From a virus, in the IMG/VR virus record IMGVR_UViG_3300022920_000015, positions 1 to 40,287 of that record: a stretch of 40,287 nucleotides of DNA; one strand, written 5' to 3'. Position 1 is the stretch's first letter, and every line of letters starts with the position of its first letter. The notes beneath the pieces were generated by a model that was not told where the DNA came from, made no database searches, and was given only the letters and a program-made list of their open reading frames with translations. This document shows, piece after piece, positions 8,435-19,300 of the stretch. A program made the position numbers and the translations under genes.

Positions 8435-9738
8435 TGATTAAATTTATATATCCAACAGAATCTTGTACATTATACAGTAATTATGATATACTAAACACGG
8501 GTGCAGATGAAATATTAGAAGTTGCTTCTGATTTTACCCCAACTCGTGGTCCTATTATATCAAGGTCTCTTTTATTATTTTCCAACGAGAATATCTTATC
8601 AGACTTTAAAACAACAAACAGATACACCTTAAACCTAAAGATAGTACAAAGTTTAGAGTTGGAGTCGGATGTTGAACTTGAAGTATATCCGGTGTCTGAA
8701 AAATGGAATGCAGGAAAGGGTAGGTTTTCTGATACAGAACTATTGTATCCGGGTGCATCTTGGTTATATAAAAATAAAAACAAAGATACATGGACTACGA
8801 CCACACCAACCGAATATGACACAGGTGGGGGTTCTTGGTATGATAAATTTTATGACAATGAACTAGACGAAGAATCTATATTAGATTTTAAATTTAAGTT
8901 TGGAGAACTTGCTTCAGATGTAAAACTTGATATAACTCAACTTGTTTCTTTTTGGAATATGTCTGCTATTGATAATAACGGAATTATTTTAAAGTTTAAA
9001 AACGATACAACACAACGGTGTGGTAATGTAAAGTTTTTCTCAAAAAACACAAATACAATTTATCGTCCGTATATTGAAGTTGGTAGATATGACTATAAAT
9101 TTGAACCATATATTATCACAACGACCAAAAAAGAAATAGAACTTCAATCAGGATCACTAGACTCGGGATCATTAGACTCGGGATCACTAGACACAGGATC
9201 ATTAGACTCGGGATCATTAGACACAGGATCATTAGACACAGGATCATTAGACACAGGATCATTAGACTCGGGATCACTAGACTCGGGATCACTAGACACA
9301 GGATCATTAGAAGAATCTGTAATTAATACTACACAAACCAAATCACTTGAAAGTGACATAGTAGAGTTAAAAAGTAAAGACCTGCATATTTTTGTAGAAA
9401 ATATAAAAGAGTCATATTCAAAAGATGGGATTGAAAAAATGATGGTTGGTGTAAGGGAACTGACTCCTAAGAAAACTTTCTCAACTAGAATGAGATATAC
9501 TAGTCGCAATATTACTCAACTTGATTTGTTCTTTTCTGTGTTGGATGCCGAAACAGAAGAAGTGGTTATAGACTTTTCTGAGTTTACAAAAATATCATGC
9601 GACACAAACGGCCATTATTTTAATTTTGAATTTGGGTGTCTGTCTAGAGGTAGACTCTATAAATTTATTTTGAAATTAGAAACTGATGGTATTGTGAAAA
9701 AATACAATGACAAACTAACATTTATGATAACAAATTAA
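8434..9738 (+). CDS. Virion structural protein with DNRLRE-like N-terminus and Gly-Ser-Leu-Asp tandem repeat
   Basis: A 434-aa protein just downstream of gp6, so probably a baseplate or fibre-attachment component. Residues 1-230 look like a beta-sandwich of the DNRLRE type (LNLKIVQSLELESDVELEVYP ... TWTTT ... VKLDITQLVSFW ... IILKF), a fold often found on surface and virion proteins. Residues about 240-294 are a repeat linker of ten GSLD(S/T) units plus a degenerate GSLEE unit. The C-terminal about 130 residues form a second domain with Ig-like strand patterns (MRYTSRNITQLDLFFSVLD, GRLYKFILKLETDG). Start ATG 8434 has a strong GGAGGG seven bases upstream. I do not recognise a named T4 counterpart; by position it could replace gp7 or gp8, but no similarity supports that. 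Confidence 0.75.
   Translation: MIKFIYPTESCTLYSNYDILNTGADEILEVASDFTPTRGPIISRSLLLFSNENILSDFKTTNRYTLNLKIVQSLELESDVELEVYPVSEKWNAGKGRFSDTELLYPGASWLYKNKNKDTWTTTTPTEYDTGGGSWYDKFYDNELDEESILDFKFKFGELASDVKLDITQLVSFWNMSAIDNNGIILKFKNDTTQRCGNVKFFSKNTNTIYRPYIEVGRYDYKFEPYIITTTKKEIELQSGSLDSGSLDSGSLDTGSLDSGSLDTGSLDTGSLDTGSLDSGSLDSGSLDTGSLEESVINTTQTKSLESDIVELKSKDLHIFVENIKESYSKDGIEKMMVGVRELTPKKTFSTRMRYTSRNITQLDLFFSVLDAETEEVVIDFSEFTKISCDTNGHYFNFEFGCLSRGRLYKFILKLETDGIVKKYNDKLTFMITN
9151..9315 (+). repeat. 15-bp tandem repeat, ten units plus one degenerate
   Basis: Unit GGATCAYTAGAC followed by TCG or ACA, encoding GSLDS or GSLDT. Ten full units (9151-9300) and a diverged last unit (GSLEE, 9301-9315). The unit order by last residue is S,S,T,S,T,T,T,S,S,T. 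Exactly in frame, so unit gain or loss changes linker length by five residues without disrupting the protein. Every unit carries a GATC. Confidence 0.95.
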
Positions 9739-9739
9739 G

Positions 9740-10315
9740 ATGAGCCAACAGAACAACATTCCAGATTATTTAGATAATAGAAACTTTGATCAAACTGAGT
9801 TAAGCAATTTACTTTCGGGTACATCGGCAACTGAACATATTGATGAAAACGGTAATCAACTAGTTGATATGAATACCGAGGATTTAAGTAACAATATTTC
9901 CGTAGTGAAACAAAATATTACGGAATTCTCTAACAATAAAATTGAGCAAAACTATGATACATCATTCAACGAACTTATCAATGAGTCAGATTTTAATAAC
10001 AATCTTATGATAGAAGATGATATAAAACAATTGAGTGAGGATCAATTAAAACGAGAGGGTGTGTTAGAAAATCAACTAGATGAGTTATCAAAAGTATTAG
10101 AACGAGAATCACATCGCAATATTAAAATCCAAGAGGATGCTGAAACTAACTACAAAGCAATGAAAAATGTGATAGTTGAACAGAGAATCAAAAATGGAGA
10201 GGGTGTAGATGAAACTGATTTTTCGGATGCGTTTCCGTTTTTACCTAAAAGTGAGACTAATTCTAATGATGAAACTTCACTCAACCCATCACCTTATGCG
10301 GTTGAACCCACATAA
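9740..10315 (+). CDS. Acidic coiled-coil protein of unknown function
   Basis: A 191-aa acidic, Asn/Gln/Glu-rich protein. The first 100 residues are low in hydrophobics and probably flexible. Residues about 95-150 have heptad-like spacing (LSEDQLKREGVLENQLDEL, then SKVLERESHRNIKIQEDA), typical of a coiled coil, and the C-terminus is Ser/Asn/Pro-rich. No catalytic motif, signal peptide or membrane segment. It starts one base after the previous stop and lies 19 bases before the giant gene, so it is probably co-expressed and may be a connector or chaperone-like partner of the giant protein. That is inference from position alone. Confidence 0.65.
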   Translation: MSQQNNIPDYLDNRNFDQTELSNLLSGTSATEHIDENGNQLVDMNTEDLSNNISVVKQNITEFSNNKIEQNYDTSFNELINESDFNNNLMIEDDIKQLSEDQLKREGVLENQLDELSKVLERESHRNIKIQEDAETNYKAMKNVIVEQRIKNGEGVDETDFSDAFPFLPKSETNSNDETSLNPSPYAVEPT

Positions 10316-10334
10316 CAAATAACTTAAACTGGTT

Positions 10335-13300
10335 ATGACTGACATTTTACAACACACATTTGCATCTAAGTTTGACATTGATACTAACGTCTTACGATCT
10401 AGTAGTTTAGACTCATCTGACTTTAATAAAATAAAAGAAAGAGAGGTGTCTGGAGACTTATTCGGTGTAAACTCAAAGGATGCAATAGAGTTTTCGGCAT
10501 TTACACAAAACAACGAACTTATTGGTTGGAAGACCATACAACAGACACCAAATTATTCTACACGTGATGTATCATACTTAAATTCCGATGGAGTCATTGA
10601 AAGAAAAAACATATCTTACTTAAAGTCTTTATATCCAAAAACAAAAGATGGAAATGTATTAGTTTCACCGAAGTATGAGTTGAATCAACTTGGAATTATG
10701 CAAGGTGAGTACAAAGTAAGAATCTCATATAGAAACGACATAGTGGGTTCATTTGAGAACCCATACAAACTACAGATAAAAGAAATATCTGGATCAAGAA
10801 CTGAAATAAAGGCAGTAACTCAGTCTTTTAAAAATTCAAGAAACCCAAATCAAATTTCTTTCAATTTTGAATACGGAAACTTTTTAAACAAACAAGTTGT
10901 AGTTGCCCATGTAATAGAGAGGCTTAAAAATATACTCAAAAACAAAACATTTGTATCCGAACTCGAATCAAACGAATTTTCCAAAAAAACATCTGACTAT
11001 TCATTATATATAGACAAAGCAAAAACGTCTTTTTCTTTGACTGAGTTACAAATATTAAAAGAATTAGATTCAATATATACAAATCTAAAAGATACATATA
11101 AAAACTATCTATATGGAAGTTACAATGAAGTGTTTTCACAAAGTAGATTTTACACAGATTATATAAATTTAATTGATTATACACTGAACACCTTTTCACG
11201 ATTTGTCCAAGAGGATAATGCTGATTTAAAAATGTTCTACAAATATATGATGATACAGATGTTTGATGAAGACGAAGTTTCTAGTGTATTTAAAAAACGA
11301 TTTGATACATATCTTTTAAATGGAATGAACTTTGGCAACGGGTTGTTTGTTCCGTTTTTGAAATACACAAGTTATACAGATGAATCATTGTCAAGTGAAT
11401 CAAATGATGTTTTGTTAATAAAATTACTAACACCCTTAGATGAATCAATCACAGAAGATGTAAATTTTTATATATCACAGAACCCGTATTCGGATGATAT
11501 AGTAAAAAGCATTATACTCAGATCGTTGGTTGAAAAAAGTTCTACAACATTTAAGTTGAGGGGTCCTGATATATCAACAAAGTTAACTTCAAACGCAACT
11601 AAAAAGTTTTCACTTAGTGACGAAGAAGAATCTCAGTTATCAGAAGATGATGTAAATAGTGCAGAAAACCACTTTAAGACAACCAACACGGAAATAGAAA
11701 ATCTCAACATAGATTACTCTGACTTTAAAAACTTTGTTAAGTTTTCTTCTGCACGTGCAAGATTGGATAATTTTGTTTTAAAACTCACGAATATATCAAA
11801 ACTTAAATTCAAGATTCAAGAAACGGTTAGAAAAATAAATAAATTAAACAATGATGTGTCTGATGGTTTTCTGACTGCGATTGAGGCAAACCGATCAATT
11901 GAGATATTAAAAAATGAAGATATTAGAAAGTATAACGAAGGAATTGTTGAAATATTTAAAACATTTACTCCATATGATAAATTTCTATATTATGACAATA
12001 ATACCAGTTCGTGGCCACGTGAAACATCATTTAATATAAACGGATTCGATGGATCAACAGATGGTGCGAATGGTTTGTACAAATTACACGCATCTAGAAA
12101 ATACGACCTTGATAAAGTTTTTCTAAACGAAAATAACCATTCCTGGAAGATAATATGGGACTACACCGTTTCAAAGTGGAAATTATTTAATGAGGATACC
12201 GATATATTCATTTACTCGGGTACGGCAAACCTAAACTCAGGATTCTCTGCAAATGATAATAACAATATTGGATTTGCAAATCAATCATCTCTGTTTAAAC
12301 TCAGTTTACTCGAAGGGGAGTATACAGAGGGAACTGCGATATTTCCACCTGAACTAATTCCTACTAAGATAATTGACTTTCAGAAAAGTGATGGGTTTTC
12401 TTGGTATAAAAGTAAAGCAAAAGAAGCAGAGTTGCACGATAAATACAACGATGAGTCACTATACAATAGTTTACCCGAGTTTTTGGTAAGAACAAACGAA
12501 AACGAAGAGTTTACTCTGTTTTTGGGAATGATAGGAGAGCAGTTTGACATTCTTCATGTATATACAGAAAACATGACAGAAATGGCAAGTGCGAGAAACT
12601 CAATTAAAAAAGGAATTCCAAATCAACTAGTTTGGTTTGTAATGAACTCATTTGGAGTTAGACTGTCAGGAAGAACATCAGACCAACTTACAATTGGAAA
12701 GAAGTTTGAAGAAAATAGAGACATAGTTTGGCGCAGAGTTTTAAACAACTTACCCTATATTCTAAAAACATCAGGTACCGAAACCTCAATCCGTGCGTTG
12801 TTTAAGTGTTATGGAATTCCCGATTATCTATTTAGAATACGTGAATATGGAGGAATAAATTACAACACAGATTTAGACGAATCTGATACCAGTTTTAAAA
12901 TAGATACACTTGATTATGCATTGCAGATAAATCAATCCGACCAATATTTGGACATTCCTATAAACTTTGAAATTGGTGAAGAAAATGAAGCATCAATTGA
13001 GTTGAAACTCAGTGTAGGTAAAGAGTTTTTTGAAAATACTAATGACACAATAACATTTGAAAAACAAAACAGTGCAACATTACCTTCAAACATAGGAATT
13101 AGTGTTGGAATCGAAAGACTAATTGACTCCGATGATGACTATATTATTGGTTCTAGTAAACCTAAATTTTACACAAAAGGAAAAAATCAAGACTCGTTTA
13201 TTCCTGAAATGTGGAAAACAGAAAACTCGGTTATTGCGATATCTTGGAAAAATTTTAGAGAAGGGGTTTCATTTTCGTATCCAAAAGTAAACGCAGGAAC

Positions 13301-16300
13301 AGAACCTTCGTTTGTAACTATATATTCGGACCGGGGAAAATTGGAAGACGGAACATATGATCCATTGTATACTCTAGCAGAAATTGGTGCTCAAGACACA
13401 CTTAACGGCGAGGTGGTGAGGTTGTCATTTAGTTTCTCACAAGATCCCGATGCCACCAGTGGTGAATTTAGAAATGACGAGCATAATCTTGATTTTAGAT
13501 TTGAAGGAAGTGTCACTGGAAATCACTACACAATCAGTGAATTAAAACAAAACGGATATCTTAATAACAGTGGTTACTATTCTATTTTACAATCAAATAA
13601 AAACTGGGAATTCGGAATTCACCGAGATAGCACATTCAAAGAAGATTATGGAAAGTTTTATTTAAATTTTTATAATACCGATGGTATTCTTGTGTGTCCA
13701 AGTAAACTTTCTAATCCAATATACTTTGATGATAATGTTGAGTATGATATATTAATAACCAGCAAACAATCGAACATCAACACAGATTCTGTTATATCCA
13801 TGTGTGTAAAACGAATGTATGACTCAGCTGAAGTGTTTTCAAGTCAAGAAGATTTAGTAGTAACTAAGTACACCTCAAATAATATTATACAAACAAAAAA
13901 TTTATATTTTGGAAACTATAATCAACAGACGAACTTCAGAGGAACAATTGATAAACTTAGAATTTACACAACTGCTATCTCAGAAAAACGATTTATTGGT
14001 CACATAAATAACAATCAAGGTTACGACATTGATAACTACATTGAACTAGAAAGTGTGTTGCTTACTAAAATAAACTTTGATCATCCATATTCACTTATAT
14101 CTGAACAATCTGAGTCACCCACATCACCGATGGGGGTTGGTACTATAAAAAACTATGCATTATCCCCCCACAAACAAGATGTAATTGCATATAACTTTAC
14201 AAGCACCACATATCCATACCACTTCGTAGGAAAAAACAGAAGTGAGATTAGTAATCTTCCTGCAATGGGTGGAAAATCATTTAACAATGATAAAATACGA
14301 ATTGAGACCCAAGAAAAGGTGTCAGAACTAAATCCATACTCCCGTTCTACAAAAAAATCAAAGGACAGACACACGGTAGATTCAAACACACTTGGAGTAT
14401 ACTTCAGTCCCACGGATATAACGAATCAGGAAATCATCAGATTTTTCGGTCAGATTAATTTGGGAGAGTTTATAGGAAACCCACAAGAAACATATAACCA
14501 TTGTTACAAAAAACTAGAGGGATTGAGAAAGATATTTTTTAAACATGGTTTTGGAAAACTTGATATTCAAAAATACTTTAATCTAATTAAGTCTTATATT
14601 GATCCATCTTTATTTGAAAATTTAGAAAAGATAGTACCTGCTAGAGCAAATTTAATATCAGGATTATTAATCGAACCGTCTCTGCTTGAAAGACACAAAA
14701 TACCACCACCACGTATACAGTCTACATCTTGGATAGACTTGGAAGATAATGCACACTCGGATAAAGAAAAAATAACTGAAATTTTAAATATTAATTTTGA
14801 TCTGGGTTTATCTAATAGGAACATAGCAACCTTTGGAAACGAACGCACATACCTCATAAATAAAAAAGCAGACTATAAAATAACACACGACTCAGACATT
14901 AAAGTTTTTAAAAACGAATCTGAGTTTACATTTGACTACAACTATTGTGGAAAGTTGGTAGGTGAAGATATTACAGATTCTACACGGGATATATTTACAG
15001 TCCACGGAATTACAGAGCAAAAAGGAAAACTTTTTAAGGTCGAAAAAATAAAAGAAAAGAAAACAATAGGAGTTCAGTATACAGGTAAGTTGGTAAACTA
15101 TGATATATTTTTTAATGACGGAATTCAGATTTCGGGATTTACAGATGGAATGGAAACTGCAAATGGAATATACGAATTTAAATTCAAAGGAACTTCTGGT
15201 TTTCCTGTATTTACAAATCAAAGTAGAATGTGGTGGGTCTTCTATTCCTCCCTCAAGATGAGGTGGATCATTGCATCAGACAACACAATTGACGGTGGTA
15301 AGTATTTGGCACTAAACCAAGGTAGACAATATGAAAACTATACTTGGGTTGGGGGTAATAAGATAGCAGATAGCAATACACACACACCAGAGTGGTTCAG
15401 CACCGGATTTAATAACTCAATTCAATCAGACAATTTACCACAACGAGACGTGGACTATTTTGGTCGTGTTAATTTTATTTCAAAATATGATAGATTCATC
15501 GAGTGTGATGCATATATACACGGGTGGGTTAATGCAGAATTATACGGAATTTACAAGGGTGAGTTAACCGAACGGGTTTTCTCAGATGAGTCCGGTTTTA
15601 AAAACATAAGCAAACCCAGTGATAATTACACATTTTCTGGAGATAAAAAATATGTATTTTTAAACGGAAATTTTAAGGGTAAGTTACAAAACGGATGGGT
15701 GGGTAGTGATCAAATTCAACAAACTGAATCGGATAAAAATATTAGAGTAGTTGGTTTTTTTGATGGAAAAAAATACGAATCGTGTGACAAACCATACTAC
15801 ACATCGGGATTAATCAATTCATTGGTTAGTTTTGATAATCGTGACAAGTTGGTTTTTGATTTTAGAAACTACAGTAGCAACCAAGTTAGATTTTCTTCTA
15901 AAAACTTTGACAATGTAAATTTAGTAAAAATACCAAACTCTTTGAACTATTCAAATGATGTCAACTTTAAGTTTATATCAGACTATAATATAAAAAATCA
16001 AGGAATTTCCGACGTAGTTGATTTGAGTAGTGGTCAAGTTAAAAAGAAACACATACACAAAACAACTGACATATTTTACTCACCTGATGTATACGACATA
16101 TCCGTTACACACGATATAAAACTAAAAACAAACTCAATTCTAAAAATACAATTTTTGGCTAAAGGAATAAATTTTAAAGTAAACAGAAATGTGACGGTAA
16201 GGATTAATGAATGTAATCTTAAATTTAATTTTCATAAAAATGAATACAAAAATTGTGAGATAATAAGCAGAGGAAATAATTTTCAACCTGGATCGGTGTA

Positions 16301-19300
16301 TAACCAACAAGGAGAAAAGATAAAAACAAATACTCGTAACTTGATTAAAAACATTAAAGAAAGTGTAAATTATATTTCAAATGAAAAAACTATAAATAAT
16401 TTTGAAAAAAATATTCTAACAAAAGAAGATTATAGTTTAGTTTATGTGGGTGAGTCACTTGATAATTTTGACTTTATGTTTTTAATATCACTCGAATCTA
16501 CATCGGAAGTAACTTCCAACTTAAAGTCTGAAAACTTTTTTCAAAATACATTAATTACACGACAAACAAACGAAACACAATTCCAACCCACACCCATGCA
16601 TACAAACAATATACCACAATTTGTTAGGGGAATTGACTTAATTAAAAATGGAATGGGGTATACTGGACAGGAAGAGGTAGAAATATATGGAAACCGACCT
16701 GCTAACTGGAAGTCATCTTGGCCACAGAAGATAAAGGCATATAAACTATTTAACATAGACACTTTATCAGGACAAATAACAGGAATAAAACCAGATAACT
16801 TTTTAATCACGGGAATAAATTGGATTACAGACAACACTATAACATTTAATGACACACCAAAAATAAAGATTGAAAATCCAACTACCGATTCACGATATAC
16901 AAAAAAAGAAAAAGCAGAACTAAGAATTATTACAGGAGAACCAACACCGGCCGTAAGTTCAGTCGTAACACTTCAAAACTATGTAGACTTAGAACTTGGT
17001 GATACAATTGGAAAATCACTAAGTTCTGCGAATATGTATTTTGAAGGACGTGATTCGGTAAAATATGACACAGGATTAATACACACCAAAAAAATTAACA
17101 TACAAACTTCGGAAAAAACATCAAGTAAAAGATTAAACGCAACCGAAGTTATAGTTTTTTCTAACGAGTCTATTTTAGATTTTGAATTATATTTAGACGC
17201 AAAAATAAAAGAGGTAATGCGTTCTGATGTATGTGGAAACGAAACACCGATTTCGTCTGATACATATGAAGTTCAAATTACAAATTTCTATGAAGAAGAT
17301 GGAGACATAGATTATGGAATTACATACACCAAGAACAGAGAACTTGTAAATAATTTCTTTGTAATCTTAAACGAAGAAAAAACATCAGAAATCGGTGAAT
17401 TCATATCAGATGAACAATATGTAAATAAAATATCCAAGATAAACGATAATAAATACTCTGATGGATATGTTAGGATAAATGGGTTCACTGCCAAACAAGC
17501 TTCGGCAAATGGTGTATATAGATTTAGAAATGACATTTCATATTGTGATAAGTTTGATGCATACAATATTCCAATTCCGACTTATACAAACGAAAACAGA
17601 GAGTGGATTATAACCTACGATGACGACATCAGAAAGTGGAAACTCAGAAATATTAAAAATTTAAATTTTATAGTTTCAAATACAAAATATTTAGAAGACG
17701 GATTTCTTGCAAATAAAAATAATAACCAAGGGTTTTATACAGGAAAAGAAGTATTGGTTAATTCTGATAATACGGTTGATCAAAATGGGTTTGTTTACGA
17801 TACATCTAAACAAATAATAGGTAACAAGTTTCAAGAAGCAAATGTATCGGTTAGCAACAGATTCAAAATAGTTCCCAACAAATTACTATTTAAACTTGAA
17901 AAACAAAATTTTAATAACTTTTTAATTTGGAAAATTAATATTAAATCCAAAACAAATAATAAATTCATCTATGAAATACCACTTGTTTATATAAACTCAG
18001 ATTCACAAGATGAATTATTTTTAGATAAATACAATAGTATAGAAAATAAGTTAAAATTGCTTGATATAATGCAATATCAAGAAACAAGTGCTTGTAATTT
18101 AAATTTTCAAAATGCAATAGTTTGGAAACTAAAATCAACCAATGAGCAGAGTGGTGAATTTTCAAATAGGTCGAAAATCAATACACAGGGATTGACGCAC
18201 TTAAATGCAACCTGCTTTTCCAAAGATAAAAATTCTTTTTTAGGTGGACGATATTCGTATGTTGTAGATAAAATTATAAACGAAAATAGTTCTGTTGTTG
18301 AATTTTCTAGACTAAATCGTGCTTGGAAACTGAAAACACTATCCAGAGATGTTAGTTTATTGATGAATAATAAGTATCCAAGGTGTGGGGTATATAAAAC
18401 TACAACAAAAAATATATATGGTATATGTGAATACAAAACTGCGGATGGCAACGGAAATCTGGCAATTGAACTTAGAAACTTAACGGATGAGTATGAGGGA
18501 GCAAACGGAGTTTATTATTCATATGGATATCTAGAAACGGGTGAATATCTTTTTAGAAACAATAATTCAAATTGGTTATTCCACACATCCAATAACGGAG
18601 AAACGTGGGAACTTAGAAATGACAGACTACACCCCACATTAACAATAGAACAACATAGTCAAGTTGACCAGGTGGGGGTATATACAAATACGTCAGAAAC
18701 TTTGAAATTTTATATAAATTTTGAAATCGATTTTATTTTTGAAGATACACGTGACTTTTTAAATGTAGATGTTGAATCTCTTCGTTTAAAAAGTGATATT
18801 GGTGGGTTACTCGTTTACAACAAAACAGGATACGAAAAAAATATTTCAGATGATATGAAGTTAACGGTTGAAGTCGGTGTGGTAAATGCTGAAAAAATAT
18901 CTAAATATTGGTCATCAATTCCATGTAAAACCGAACGAAGTGTGAGTGATTTTTATACTCATAATAACCTGTTTCTTAAATCAAAAAACGAAGTGTATGT
19001 AGACGAGGGTGGTTTTGATAAATTTAAATTAAATTTTATTGTAGAAAACTCAAAAGATATTCTTCATACAGATGTTGAATATGATACTGATCTAAGTCAA
19101 CACTCAAACGACATACCTCATGTTATTGAAAATTTCTACGACAATAGTTTTAAAACCAATGTTAAATATAAAGTGGGAGACCGGGTGTATCACAATGATT
19201 TAATGTGGGAATGCAAGAAAGACATTCCTGACAATAGAAGTGTAATACCAGGAGTTGACTTTGATACAGGTAACCATTGGAAAATATATAGCAACAACTA

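Noticed and set aside
9151-9315. CRISPR-like repeat array
   Set aside because: Units are 15 bp, contiguous, without spacers, and exactly in frame within a protein gene.
9144-9509. Minus-strand frame with SSDPESNDPVSNDP repeats
   Set aside because: It is simply the antisense reading of the 15-bp tandem repeat, whose length is a multiple of three and therefore keeps all frames open.
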